Counted from the stretch's first letter, positions 38,759 through 47,531 are shown. The stretch is DNA of 64,000 nucleotides from Rhodanobacter sp. PCA2 (GCF_013620825.1 NZ_NJIC01000016.1:1-64000); one strand, 5' to 3'. Notes: generated from the letters alone by a model not told the origin. Numbers and translations are program-made.

Positions 38759-39931
38759 ATGGCCGCCGCCCGCCTGAACCCGCTGGACCTGTACGACGTC
38801 CGCTCGCTGCTCACCGACGAGGAACGCATGGTGCAGGACACCGTCGGCCGCTTCGTCGACGAGAAGGTGTTGCCGATCATCGGCGACTGCTTCGACCAGG
38901 CGCGTTTCCCCGTCGAACTGATTCCCGAAATCGCCGGCCTGGGCGTGCTCGGCGCCACCATTCCCGAGAAGTACGGCTGCGCCGGCATGAGCGGCGTGAG
39001 CTACGGCCTGATCTGCCAGGAACTGGAGCGCGGCGATTCGGGCCTGCGCAGCTTCGCCTCGGTGCAGAGTTCGCTGGTGATGTATCCGATCTACGCCTAC
39101 GGCAGCGAGGAGCAGAAGCTGGAATACCTGCCGAAGATGGCGGCGGGCGAGGTCATCGGCTGCTTCGGCCTCACCGAGCCGCATGGCGGTTCCGACCCGG
39201 CCAACATGAAGACCCACGCGAAGAAGGACGGCAGCGACTGGATCATCAACGGCGCCAAGATGTGGATCACCAACGGCAACCTCGCACAGGTCGCCGTGGT
39301 GTGGGCGCAGACCGAGGACGGCATCCAGGGCTTCATCGTGCCGACGAATGCGCCCGGCTTCACCGCCCAGCAGATCCACAAGAAGATGAGCCTGCGCGCC
39401 TCGGTCACCAGCGCGCTGTTCTTCGACAACGTGCGTGTGCCCGACGCCAACCGCTTGCCCAACGTGAAGGGCCTGAAGGGCCCGCTGGGCTGCCTCACCC
39501 AGGCCCGCTACGGCATCACCTGGGGCCCGATCGGCGCCGCGCAGGCCTGCCTCAAGGAAGTGCTGGAGTACACCGCCGAACGCATCCTGTTCGGTCGCCC
39601 GCTGGCCTCGAACCAGGCGGTCCAGTTGAAGATGGCCGACATGGCCCGCCGCATCACCACCGCGCAACTGCTCTCGTTGCAGCTCGGTCGCTTGAAGGAT
39701 GCCGGCGCCATGCAGCCCACCCAGGTGTCGCTGGCGAAGTGGAACAACTGCCGCATGGCCATCGACATCGCGCGCCAGTGCCGCGACATCCTCGGCGGCG
39801 CCGGCATCACCACCGAGCACGGCGCGATCCGCCACGCATTGAACCTGGAATCGGTCATCACCTACGAAGGCACCGAAACCGTGCACGAGCTGGTGGTGGG
39901 ACGCGAGCTGACGGGCATCAACGCGTTCTGA
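38759..39931 (+). CDS. gcdH: Glutaryl-CoA dehydrogenase
   Basis: This 390-residue flavoenzyme oxidises and decarboxylates glutaryl-CoA to crotonyl-CoA in lysine, tryptophan and aromatic breakdown. ACAD domains are complete: LTEPHGGSDP and KMWITNG in the central sheet, and TYEGTETVHELVVGRELTGINAF at the end, which is the typical gcdH C-terminus. Glu370 is the catalytic base. The substrate assignment rests on overall resemblance (RSLLTDEERMVQDTVGRF, ARYGITWGPIGAA), which is distinct from the short-chain enzyme at 20229. GGAG lies close before the ATG. Confidence 0.92.
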   Translation: MAAARLNPLDLYDVRSLLTDEERMVQDTVGRFVDEKVLPIIGDCFDQARFPVELIPEIAGLGVLGATIPEKYGCAGMSGVSYGLICQELERGDSGLRSFASVQSSLVMYPIYAYGSEEQKLEYLPKMAAGEVIGCFGLTEPHGGSDPANMKTHAKKDGSDWIINGAKMWITNGNLAQVAVVWAQTEDGIQGFIVPTNAPGFTAQQIHKKMSLRASVTSALFFDNVRVPDANRLPNVKGLKGPLGCLTQARYGITWGPIGAAQACLKEVLEYTAERILFGRPLASNQAVQLKMADMARRITTAQLLSLQLGRLKDAGAMQPTQVSLAKWNNCRMAIDIARQCRDILGGAGITTEHGAIRHALNLESVITYEGTETVHELVVGRELTGINAF

Positions 39932-39941
39932 TTTTTCTGAT

Positions 39942-40024
39942 CGTCATCCCGGCGCAGGCCGGGATCCAGCGCCTTTCAAGCCAACGCCCGAGGCACTGGA
40001 TTCCGGCTTGCGCCGGAATGACGG
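39942..40024. repeat. GTCATCCCGGCG-type inverted repeat
   Basis: The left arm CGTCATCCCGGCGCAGGCC and the right arm ending GCGCCGGAATGACG are imperfect inverted copies flanking about 25 bases. Related units lie at 49891-49917 and 63327-63399. It may act as a transcript end for gcdH or as a dispersed repeat. Confidence 0.75.
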
Positions 40025-40122
40025 CGAGGGTGGACCGGCACCGGGGTCGGCATGTTCCGCATAGGGTTGCAAGACATCCGCATCGAAACCGAACGCGTGC
40101 TCATGCACGCCTGTTTCTACGC

Positions 40123-40626
40123 ATGAGCCACATCCCGCCCGCGTTGTTCGTCGCGCTCACCGAGCTGGTGCCCGAGCTGCACGTGCACTGCGTCGAGCCG
40201 TGGTGCCTGGTCGGCAGCGCGGCGGCCCGCCTGCTCGGCGCCGAGGTGGACGTGGCCGACGTCGACGTGCTGGTTTCCCGCGCCGATGCCGATGCGCTGG
40301 CGGCGCTGTGGGCCGACCGCCGCGACGCCGCGCATGCGCCGGCCGACGACGACCGCTTCCGCTCGCGCTTCGCCCGTTACCGCTTCCCGGGCCTGCCGGT
40401 GGAGGTGATGGGCGGGCTGGAACTCGACCGCGGTGAAGGCTGGCAGCCGGTGTCGCCGGGCCGGCTGGTGCTGGTCGGCGTGCAGGGGCTGGCCGTGCCG
40501 GTGCCGTCGCTGGACGACCAGATCCGCATCCTCGATGCCTTCGGCCGCGACAAGGATCGCGCCCGCGCCAACAGCCTGCGCCGCTTGCGCCAGCCCTCCG
40601 TGCTGTCCATCGTTTCCTCTTCCTGA
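40123..40626 (+). CDS. Nucleotidyltransferase-fold protein
   Basis: This 167-residue protein has a pattern of the minimal nucleotidyltransferase fold: WCLVGSAAARLLGAE followed by VADVDVLVSRADADAL, where the G-S and D-V-D positions would bind phosphates and metal, then VPVPSLDDQIRILDAFGRDKDRARA near the end, as in AbiEii-like and kanamycin-type proteins. No partner antitoxin gene is evident. It lies 34 bases upstream of the E1 2-oxoacid dehydrogenase gene and may share its transcript. Function is not established. Confidence 0.65.
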   Translation: MSHIPPALFVALTELVPELHVHCVEPWCLVGSAAARLLGAEVDVADVDVLVSRADADALAALWADRRDAAHAPADDDRFRSRFARYRFPGLPVEVMGGLELDRGEGWQPVSPGRLVLVGVQGLAVPVPSLDDQIRILDAFGRDKDRARANSLRRLRQPSVLSIVSSS

Positions 40627-40660
40627 CGGCCACGCGGCCGAGCCACCACACGACATCGCC

Positions 40661-42928
40661 ATGACCACCACACCCGCTCCCATCGCCGCCCGCCACAAGG
40701 GCTTCAACCGCGCCGAGATCGTCGACCAGAACTTCACCGAGTTCGTCGCCGGATGGCGGGGCGACGTGCGCGCGGCGCCGCGCGACGACGCGCCGGTGCT
40801 GCCGGGCAGCGCGCTGGATGCGCGCGGCTTCCGCGAGCTGCTGGAATCGCAGCTGATCTCGCGCCACCTCGACCTGATGGCGCGCGTGCTGCGCGTGCAG
40901 AACAAGGTGTTCTACACCATCGGTTCGAGCGGGCACGAAGGCAACGCGATGGTGGCGCGGCTGACCCGCCACACCGATCCGGCCTTCCTGCACTACCGCA
41001 GCGGCGGCTTCATGGCCGAGCGCTTCCGCAAGCTGCCGGGCATGGACCCGGTGATGGATTCGGCGCTGTCCTTCGCCGCCAGCGCGGAAGACCCCGCCTC
41101 CGGCGGGCGTCACAAGGTGTGGGGCAGCAAGCCGCTCTGGGTGCTGCCGCAGACTTCGACCATCGCCTCGCACCTGCCCAAGGCGCTGGGCACGGCCGTC
41201 GCCATCGACCATGCACGGCGCATCGGCCACGTGCTGCCGGTGCCGGAGGATTCCATCGCGATCTGCTCGTTCGGCGACGCCTCCAGCAACCACGCCACCG
41301 CGCAGACCGCGTTCAACGCGGCGGCGTGGACGGCCTACCAGAAGCTGCCCGCGCCGGTGCTCTTCGTGTGCGAGGACAACGGCATCGGCATCTCGGTGAA
41401 GACGCCCACCGGCTGGGTGGCCAGCAACTTCCAGTCGCGCTCCAACCTCGATTATTTCTACGCCGACGGCCTCGACCTCGCCGACGGCTACGCCCAGGTG
41501 CAGCGCGCGGTGGAGCATTGCCGCGGCACGCGCCGGCCCACCTTCCTGCACCTGCGCACCACCCGCATCATGGGCCACGCGGGCACCGACTTCGAGATCG
41601 AGTGGCGCAGCATCGAGGAACTGGTGGCGGTGGAAGCAAGCGATCCGCTGCTGCGTTCGGCGGCGATCGCGCTGGAGTCGGGACTGTACACGAAGGATGC
41701 GCTGCTGGAACTCAACGAATCCGTGCGCAGGCGCTGCTTCGCCGCCGCAGAGGAGGCCGATCGCCGGCCCAAGCTGGAGCGCCTGGACGAGGTGATGAAA
41801 CCGCTGGCGCCCTACACGCCGGCGGTGGTGAAGGCCGAAGCCGAACGCGCTGATTATGCCGATGCGCGCCTCAAGGCCTTCGGCGGCGCCGACAAGCTGC
41901 CGGAAAACCAGCCGCCGCGGCATCTCGCGATCCAGATCGGCCAGGCCCTGCACGACGTCATGGCCAAGTACCCGGAGTCGCTGCTGTTCGGCGAGGACGT
42001 GGCGCAGAAGGGCGGCGTGTACACGGTCACCAAGGGCCTGCACAAGGCGTTCCGGAACACGCGCGTGTTCAACACCCTGCTGGACGAGACGATCATCCTC
42101 GGCCTCGCCCAGGGCTACGCCAACATGGGCATGCTACCGATACCGGAGATCCAGTACCTCGCCTATTTCCACAACGCGGGCGACCAGATCCGCGGCGAGG
42201 CGGCCAGCCTGCAGTTCTTCTCCAACGACCAGTACCGCAACCCGCTGGTGATGCGCGTGGCTTCGCTCGGCTACCAGCGTGGCTTCGGCGGCCACTTCCA
42301 CAACGACAACTCGATAGCCGCGCTGCGCGACATCCCGGGCCTCGTGGTGGGCTGTCCTTCGCGCGGCGACGACGCGGCGACCATGCTGCGCACGCTCACC
42401 GCGCTGGCGAAGGTGGACGGCCGCGTGTGCGCCTTCCTCGAACCCATCGCGCTGTACATGACCAAGGATCTCCACGAAGCCGGCGACGGCCAGTGGCAGT
42501 TCGCCTATCCCGCACCGGGCGAGGCGATGCCGCTGGGCGAGGGCCGCGTCTACGACGGGCAGGCGAACGACCTGGTGGTGTTCACCTTCGGCAACGGTGT
42601 GCCGATGGCGCTGCGCGCCGCGCGCAGCATCGAGGCCGAGCTGAAGTGGAAGGTGCGCGTGGTCGACCTGCGCTGGCTCGCGCCGCTCAACGACGCCTTC
42701 ATCGCGGCGCAGGCGAAGAGCGCGAAGCGCATCCTGGTGCTCGACGAGGGCCGCAAGAGCGCCGGCGTGGGCGAGGGCGTGATCACCGCCATCGTGGAAG
42801 CGGGCCTGGGTGCCACGCCGCTGGAACGCGTGGTGGGCGCGGACACCTTCACCCCGCTGGCGGGCGCGGCCTTCCTGGTGCTGCCGGGCGTGGCGGACGT
42901 GGTGGCGGCGGCGCGCAAGCTCGCCTGA
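40661..42928 (+). CDS. 2-oxoacid dehydrogenase E1 component, fused alpha and beta subunits
   Basis: This 755-residue thiamine-diphosphate enzyme joins E1 alpha (about 55-390) and beta (about 422-755). The alpha half has GSSGHEGNAM and the ThDP motif starting GDASSN at 205 and ending near EDNGIGIS. The beta half has LFGEDVAQKGGVYTVTKGL and the LRWLAPLN region. Such fused proteins act on branched-chain 2-oxoacids or pyruvate-like substrates and need E2 and E3, which are not encoded here. A branched-chain role would link it to leucine dehydrogenase. The Shine-Dalgarno is weak. The stop lies three bases from the convergent DUF924 stop. Confidence 0.9.
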   Translation: MTTTPAPIAARHKGFNRAEIVDQNFTEFVAGWRGDVRAAPRDDAPVLPGSALDARGFRELLESQLISRHLDLMARVLRVQNKVFYTIGSSGHEGNAMVARLTRHTDPAFLHYRSGGFMAERFRKLPGMDPVMDSALSFAASAEDPASGGRHKVWGSKPLWVLPQTSTIASHLPKALGTAVAIDHARRIGHVLPVPEDSIAICSFGDASSNHATAQTAFNAAAWTAYQKLPAPVLFVCEDNGIGISVKTPTGWVASNFQSRSNLDYFYADGLDLADGYAQVQRAVEHCRGTRRPTFLHLRTTRIMGHAGTDFEIEWRSIEELVAVEASDPLLRSAAIALESGLYTKDALLELNESVRRRCFAAAEEADRRPKLERLDEVMKPLAPYTPAVVKAEAERADYADARLKAFGGADKLPENQPPRHLAIQIGQALHDVMAKYPESLLFGEDVAQKGGVYTVTKGLHKAFRNTRVFNTLLDETIILGLAQGYANMGMLPIPEIQYLAYFHNAGDQIRGEAASLQFFSNDQYRNPLVMRVASLGYQRGFGGHFHNDNSIAALRDIPGLVVGCPSRGDDAATMLRTLTALAKVDGRVCAFLEPIALYMTKDLHEAGDGQWQFAYPAPGEAMPLGEGRVYDGQANDLVVFTFGNGVPMALRAARSIEAELKWKVRVVDLRWLAPLNDAFIAAQAKSAKRILVLDEGRKSAGVGEGVITAIVEAGLGATPLERVVGADTFTPLAGAAFLVLPGVADVVAAARKLA

Positions 42929-42931
42929 CGC

Positions 42932-43474
42932 TCAGCCGGCAAAACCGCCTGCATCGAGAAACGCCTGCTCCCCGGCCGTGGTCTCGCGGCCGAGCGCGGC
43001 GTTGCGGTGCGGAAAGCGGCCGAAGCGGACGATCACGTCGCGATGGATGTCTGCGTAGCGCGCGTAGTCGTCCAGCCCTTCGCACAGCGCCACGGAGCGG
43101 TCCTGGTCGGCCAGCGCCTCGCTGTGTTCGAACGGCAGGTAGAAGAACACGCGCAGCGCCGGTTCCACCGCGCGGTCGTGGCCGCGCGCCACCGCCTGCC
43201 GCGCCAGAGACAGCGCCAGCGGGTCGGTGGCGAACATGTGCGCCGTGCCGCGGAACACGTTTCGCGGGAACTGGTCGAGCAGGATCAGCAGCGCCAGCGC
43301 GCTCTCGGCCTCGTCCAGCCAGTGGTCGAGTTCGCGCCGCGCGGCGGCCATGTGGGCTTCGCCGAAGCGCGCGGCGAATTCGCGGTCGAAGGCCGCGTCC
43401 CTGGCGAACCATTTGTCCGGGCCGGCCTCGCGCCAGAAGCGCGCGACATCCTGCGGTTGGTGACTGGCGGTCAT
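42932..43474 (-). CDS. DUF924 family protein
   Basis: 180 residues from the ATG at 43474, preceded by GAGGAG. It matches the DUF924 all-helical family through FWREAGPDKWFARDAAFD, LLILLDQFPRNVFRGTAHMFATD and the C-terminal RFGRFPHRNAALGRETTAGEQAFL. The fold resembles tetratricopeptide-like proteins; the biochemical role is unknown. Complete by length. It is divergent from the M61 gene with 115 bases between starts. Confidence 0.88.
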   Translation of the reverse strand: MTASHQPQDVARFWREAGPDKWFARDAAFDREFAARFGEAHMAAARRELDHWLDEAESALALLILLDQFPRNVFRGTAHMFATDPLALSLARQAVARGHDRAVEPALRVFFYLPFEHSEALADQDRSVALCEGLDDYARYADIHRDVIVRFGRFPHRNAALGRETTAGEQAFLDAGGFAG

Positions 43475-43551
43475 GGCGATCTCCTCGGCGATGGCGATGC
43501 CCATCGTCGCACAGTGCCAGTCGTCACCCTCGCGCGGGCCGGCGCTGGTGC

Positions 43552-43557
43552 TAAGTT
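43552..43557 (+). promoter_or_regulatory. Putative -10 box (TAAGTT) for the second M61 gene
   Basis: TAAGTT lies 32 bases before the ATG at 43590 in the divergent gap. A -35 is not clear. Confidence 0.4.
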
Positions 43558-43589
43558 GGGGAAATCCCGAGCCGCCTGCAGGTGCCGCC

Positions 43590-45542
43590 ATGTCCCGTGT
43601 TCCGTCCACGCGTCCACAAGCTGTCCGTCGCCACGTCGCGGCGCGCCTCGCCCTGGCCGTGTCGCTGGCGCTCATGGCCGGCGCCGCCGGCGCGCAGGTA
43701 TCGCGCAGCACGCAGGTGCCGGCGCCGCAGGACACGGCGTATCCGGGCACCATCGCCATCCACGTCGACGCCAGCGACGTGCGGCAGGGCATCTTCCGCG
43801 TGCACGAGAGCATCCCGGTCGAGGCCGGCAAGCTGACCCTGCTTTATCCGGAGTGGATACCCGGCGCCCATTCGCCCAGCGGCCCGATCGCGATGCTGGC
43901 GGGGCTGAAGCTCAGCGCCAACGGCAAACCAATCGCGTGGAAGCGCGACAAGTACGACGTGTACGCGTTCCATCTCGAGGTGCCCGCGGGCGTCGCCAGC
44001 ATCGATGCGGATTTCCAGTACCTGTCGCCGCGCCGCGACGGCTACGAGATGACCGACCGCATGCTGATGCTGGAGTGGGACAAGATGTCGTTGTATCCGG
44101 CCGGACATTACACGCGCGGCATCCGTTTCGCGCCCAGCGTGGTGCTGCCGCAGGGCTGGCAGTTCGGTTCGGCGCTGGAGACGGCGACGCAGTCGGGCGC
44201 CACCACCACGTTCAAGCCGGTGAGCTACAACACGCTGGTCGATTCGCCGATGTACGCCGGCCGCCATTTCAGCCGCGTGGACCTGACCCCGCCCGGCGGG
44301 GCGCCGGTGCACCTGGACATCGTGGCCGACGCGCCGAAGTACCTGGAGATGACGCCGCAGCAGTTGCAGCAGCATCGCGCGCTGGTGAGCCAGGCGGTGA
44401 AGCTGTTCGGCTCGCACCACTACGACCACTACGATTTCCTGTTCTCGCTGTCCGACCAACTGGCCGGCAACGGCCTGGAGCACCACCAGTCCAGCGAGGA
44501 CGGCATGGACGCCGACTACTTCACCGCCTGGGCCGACAACGCGCCGAACCGCGACCTGCTGGCGCACGAATACGTGCACTCGTGGAACGGCAAGTTCCGC
44601 CGCCCGGCCGATCTCCTGACGCCGAACTTCAACGTGCCGATGGGCGATTCGCTGCTGTGGGTGTACGAGGGCCAGACGCAGTACTGGGGCTTCGTGCTCA
44701 CCGCGCGCGCCGGCCTGTGGACGCCGGAGCAGTTCCGCGATGCGCTGGCGATGGTGGCGGCGAACTACGACCGCAACCGCCCCGGCTTCCAGTGGCGCAC
44801 GCTGGAGGACACCACCAACGATGCCACCGCCGCGCACCGCTCCGCGCTGCCGTACCGCAGCTGGCAGATGAGCGAGGACTACTACTCCGGCGGCCAGATG
44901 CTGTGGCTGGCGGCGGACGCCAAGCTGCGCGAACTCACCCACGGCAAGAAGTCGCTGGACGATTTCGCGCAGGCCTTCTTCGGCGTGGACAACGGCAGCT
45001 TCGTGACCAAGCCCTATACCTTCGACGACGTGGTGGCCGCGTTGAACGGCGTGGCGCCGTTCGACTGGGCCGGCTTCCTCCGCGCGCGTGCCGACGCGCT
45101 GAATCCGCCGCTGCTCGACGGCCTCGCCGCCTCGGGCTGGAAGCTGGTCTACACCGACCAGCCCAGCGCCTACGAGAAGCAGTACGACAGCCGGCCGGAG
45201 TCTTCGCGCCACATGTACAACTTCGCCTGGTCGATCGGCCTGACCGTGGACAAGCAGGGCGGCATCAACGACGTGCGCTGGGGCGGCCCCGCCTTCAAGG
45301 CCGGCGTCAGCACCGGCGCCACCGTGGTGGCGGTGAACGGGCAGGCCTATACGCGCGACGCGCTGAAGGAGGCGATCGTGGCGGCCAAAACCGGCAAGGC
45401 GCCGATCCAGTTGCTGCTGAAATACCAGGGTCAGATGCAGACCGTGCCGGTGGACTACCACGGCGGCCTGCAGTACCCGCACCTGGAGCGCATCGCCGGC
45501 ACGCCGGACTACCTCGACCAGATCATCGCGGCGCGCAGGTAG
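43590..45542 (+). CDS. M61-family metallopeptidase with PDZ domain, exported
   Basis: 650 residues from the ATG at 43590. A signal peptide (core LALAVSLALMAGAAGA-Q) is followed by an N-terminal beta domain (about 40-220), the catalytic domain with zinc motif HEYVH at 326-330 and WVYEG at 357-361 (Glu360 third ligand), and a PDZ domain (about 545-620, with GLTVDKQGGINDVRWGGPAFKAG split by a carboxylate-binding loop). M61 enzymes remove N-terminal residues, with preference for glycine or acidic residues in studied members. Length is typical, unlike the PDZ-less paralogue at 4788. It stands alone on its strand. Confidence 0.93.
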   Translation: MSRVPSTRPQAVRRHVAARLALAVSLALMAGAAGAQVSRSTQVPAPQDTAYPGTIAIHVDASDVRQGIFRVHESIPVEAGKLTLLYPEWIPGAHSPSGPIAMLAGLKLSANGKPIAWKRDKYDVYAFHLEVPAGVASIDADFQYLSPRRDGYEMTDRMLMLEWDKMSLYPAGHYTRGIRFAPSVVLPQGWQFGSALETATQSGATTTFKPVSYNTLVDSPMYAGRHFSRVDLTPPGGAPVHLDIVADAPKYLEMTPQQLQQHRALVSQAVKLFGSHHYDHYDFLFSLSDQLAGNGLEHHQSSEDGMDADYFTAWADNAPNRDLLAHEYVHSWNGKFRRPADLLTPNFNVPMGDSLLWVYEGQTQYWGFVLTARAGLWTPEQFRDALAMVAANYDRNRPGFQWRTLEDTTNDATAAHRSALPYRSWQMSEDYYSGGQMLWLAADAKLRELTHGKKSLDDFAQAFFGVDNGSFVTKPYTFDDVVAALNGVAPFDWAGFLRARADALNPPLLDGLAASGWKLVYTDQPSAYEKQYDSRPESSRHMYNFAWSIGLTVDKQGGINDVRWGGPAFKAGVSTGATVVAVNGQAYTRDALKEAIVAAKTGKAPIQLLLKYQGQMQTVPVDYHGGLQYPHLERIAGTPDYLDQIIAARR

Positions 45543-45615
45543 CGCCTGCGCGTCTTTTCCCCTGGTGCAGGCGCGAGCACATGCCGGTGGCGGCGCGGTG
45601 CGGGTGCGGTCGTGC

Positions 45616-45858
45616 CTACTTCGCGTCGGCGGTTTTCGCCGTGGCGCCGGGGTTCCAGTGGAACACCTCTTCCAGCCGCTTGCCGAACACGTCGGCGATG
45701 CGGAACGCCACTTCCAGCGACGGCGAGTAGCGCCCCTGTTCGATCGCGGCGATGGTCTGGCGGGTGAGCCCCACGCGCTGGCCCAGTTCGGCCTGGGTCA
45801 TGTCCTGCGCCAGGAAACGCAGCAGGCGCACCTCGTTGGTGAGCGGCTCAGTGGGCAA
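45616..45858 (-). CDS. XRE-family small transcriptional regulator
   Basis: 80 residues. Residues about 8-65 form a helix-turn-helix (MTQAELGQRVGLTRQTIAAIEQGRYSPSLEVAFRIADVF), the compact type that ends soon after. The start is a TTG at 45858, supported by AGGGAAGG six bases before it and by family-like residues TNEVRLLRF; it overlaps the end of the upstream membrane gene by 11 bases, implying translational coupling. It likely controls its own two-gene operon through the site at 46324-46338. Confidence 0.88.
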   Translation of the reverse strand: MPTEPLTNEVRLLRFLAQDMTQAELGQRVGLTRQTIAAIEQGRYSPSLEVAFRIADVFGKRLEEVFHWNPGATAKTADAK

Positions 45859-46276
45859 GGCGGGCCTTCCCTCGGTAACCCGTCACGATCAGCACGTCGC
45901 GCACCGTCTCCGCGAGCACGATCGCGAACAGCGCGGTATTCGTGATCTTCCAGCCGGTATCGGTGAACGGCATCACCACGCCGACCACGATCATCCCGGT
46001 GAGCAGCACGAAGTAGGCGATACGGGTGGCGCGTCCGTCGATGGCGCGGTCGCGTTCGTCCAGCAGCAGGGGCTCGCCGCGTTCCTGCCGCTTCATCAGC
46101 GCCAGGCCGACCAGGTAGGCGATCGCATGCACGCTGGCCACCACGGCGAGGCAGGCGATGCGCTCCAGGAACGTGGTGAACACCGTGGGCATGAGGCCCT
46201 GGATCAGGAAATAGACGATGTAGGGCGGACATTGGCTCCACAGGGAAAGCCAGGCACGCTTTTCGAAGGAGGGCAT
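45848..46276 (-). CDS. Small integral membrane protein, XRE partner (DUF2178-like)
   Basis: 142 residues from the ATG at 46276. Four hydrophobic helices (about 18-35, 40-60, 88-108, 112-130) with a basic/acidic stretch LLLDERDRAIDGRATRIAYF between the second and third, which is typical of DUF2178-type proteins paired with a small XRE regulator. Function is unknown; such pairs are often stress or differentiation related. It is the first gene of the two-gene operon. Confidence 0.75.
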   Translation of the reverse strand: MPSFEKRAWLSLWSQCPPYIVYFLIQGLMPTVFTTFLERIACLAVVASVHAIAYLVGLALMKRQERGEPLLLDERDRAIDGRATRIAYFVLLTGMIVVGVVMPFTDTGWKITNTALFAIVLAETVRDVLIVTGYRGKARLAH

Positions 46277-46310
46277 GGGGGCAGGTTCCGAGTTTGGTTT
46301 GGCAAACGTG

Positions 46311-46338
46311 ATGTTAGATATTATTGACATGAAGTCAA
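46311..46338 (-). promoter_or_regulatory. Promoter with TTGAC-N5-GTCAA operator for the membrane protein/XRE operon
   Basis: On the minus strand TTGACT (rc of 46333-46338), a 16-base spacer and TAACAT (rc of 46311-46316) form a promoter. The -35 is half of a perfect inverted repeat TTGAC-N5-GTCAA at 46324-46338, ideally placed for repression by the XRE protein. The local DNA is AT-rich. Confidence 0.65.
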
Positions 46339-46480
46339 GAAATATTTCCTTCGCGTGCCTGGCGAACCCCGTTCCTGGGTTGGGGTGGATCAACGGTGCA
46401 GCGGGCCCGTTGCCGCCGGGGCCGGCGCCGGCTGCGGGCGCAGGCGCCTGGGCGTGGTGGGGGACCAGTGCAGCGTGGGC

Positions 46481-47005
46481 TCAGCCGCGCGCGGGTTTGT
46501 CGACGCGGCGGCCCGGCAACATCGCATACAGCACATCGTTGGGCTTGGCCTGCGATGCGGCGGCGATGGCGGCGACCGTGTCCCCGGTGGATGCGGCCTG
46601 GTAGCCCTGCTGCTGCAGATGGCGCAGCAGTTCCTCGGGCGAGGCCTGCAGCACCGGCGCCAGGTCGGCAAGGCTGGCCTGGGTCATCAGGGTCACGGTC
46701 TGGAATACCGGGTTCGCGGCGCGGCCCTTGCCCGCGGTCAGCGCGAACGGCACCGCTGCCAGCAGCGAAAGCGCGATGGGGACGAGCAGCGTGCGGCGTT
46801 TCGCGTAGGCCACCAGCGGCTTCCAGTTCTTCACCAGGTGCAGCACGAACGGCGCCAGCAGCAGCATGCTCAGCCATTCATGCATGGCGTGGAAGGTGCG
46901 CGGCGCCCAGTGGAAGAACAGCGCCACGCCCGAGACGGCGGAGACGGTGAACAGGCCCGCGGTAAGCGGGGTGCCGTAGCGGTGCATGAAGTCGTTGAGG
47001 CGCAT
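46481..47005 (-). CDS. DUF4405 domain membrane protein
   Basis: 174 residues from the ATG at 47005. The N-terminal half has three hydrophobic helices (about 13-30, 47-62, 76-92) with HAMHEWLSMLLLAPFVLHLVKNW, in which spaced histidines could bind haem, as in cytochrome-b-like DUF4405 proteins. The C-terminal half is soluble and alanine-rich (LVQASPEELLRHLQQQGY-like), possibly a ligand-responsive tail. A Fur-box-like sequence lies 36 bases upstream, which suggests expression under iron limitation; a role as membrane redox partner is inference. Confidence 0.75.
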   Translation of the reverse strand: MRLNDFMHRYGTPLTAGLFTVSAVSGVALFFHWAPRTFHAMHEWLSMLLLAPFVLHLVKNWKPLVAYAKRRTLLVPIALSLLAAVPFALTAGKGRAANPVFQTVTLMTQASLADLAPVLQASPEELLRHLQQQGYQAASTGDTVAAIAAASQAKPNDVLYAMLPGRRVDKPARG

Positions 47006-47040
47006 TCGCGTGGCGGTCCGGTCGTGGAAGGGCGTGCAAT

Positions 47041-47059
47041 AATGATAGTTATTCGCATT
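47041..47059 (-). promoter_or_regulatory. Fur-box-like sequence
   Basis: The 19-base sequence AATGATAGTTATTCGCATT matches the AATGATAAT-type Fur palindrome at most positions (AATGATA on the left, TT..CATT on the right). It lies 36 bases before the DUF4405 start on the minus strand, where a Fur repressor would block transcription. The + strand YciI gene starts 100 bases away. Confidence 0.6.
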
Positions 47060-47158
47060 TGAGGCAACCCGTTCGACCCCATGTCGATCCGCGTTGTCGC
47101 TGCTCGTCGTTTCCCGGACGCCGCACGCCTGCGGCGCCATGACTGCGGGAGAAACGGG

Positions 47159-47521
47159 ATGCGATTCCTTTCGATGGTGCGGATCAACGAGCGCGCGGGC
47201 CAGAAGCCCGACGCGAAGCTGATGGATGACATGGGCCGGCTGATGGCCGAAATGAGCGCGGCCGGTTCGCTGCTGGACACCGCCGGGCTACGGCCCACCG
47301 CCGAAGGCAAGCGCGTGCGCCTGTCGCACGGCCGGCAGACGGTGGTGGACGGCCCGTTCGCCGAGACCAAGGAGGTGGTCGCCGGTTACGCGATGCTGCA
47401 GGCGGCGTCGATGGACGAGGCGCTGGCGCTGGCGCGCCGCTTCCTGGAGGTGCACGGCGACGGCTGGGAGGTGGAGTGCGAGTTGCGGCAGATCGACGAG
47501 GGCGGTTGCGACGCCGAGTGA
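47159..47521 (+). CDS. YciI-family (DGPF-domain) protein
   Basis: 120 residues from the ATG at 47159, with GGAG eight bases before it. Homologues carry the motif seen here as VVDGPFAETKEVVAGYAML and the N-terminal MRFLSMVRINE strand; the family is a ferredoxin-like dimer often found beside extracytoplasmic sigma factors. No sigma factor gene is adjacent here. Role unknown. Its stop lies ten bases from the convergent ArsR gene stop. Confidence 0.85.
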   Translation: MRFLSMVRINERAGQKPDAKLMDDMGRLMAEMSAAGSLLDTAGLRPTAEGKRVRLSHGRQTVVDGPFAETKEVVAGYAMLQAASMDEALALARRFLEVHGDGWEVECELRQIDEGGCDAE

Positions 47522-47531
47522 GCCGCGAGTG

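Noticed and set aside
37760-39886. A 708-codon minus-strand frame including the DMT transporter.
   Set aside because: Only the part from the ATG at 38635 has membrane helices; the rest is antisense to glutaryl-CoA dehydrogenase.
40123-40626. Considered as the toxin of an AbiE-like toxin-antitoxin pair.
   Set aside because: No antitoxin-like gene is adjacent; only the nucleotidyltransferase pattern is supported.
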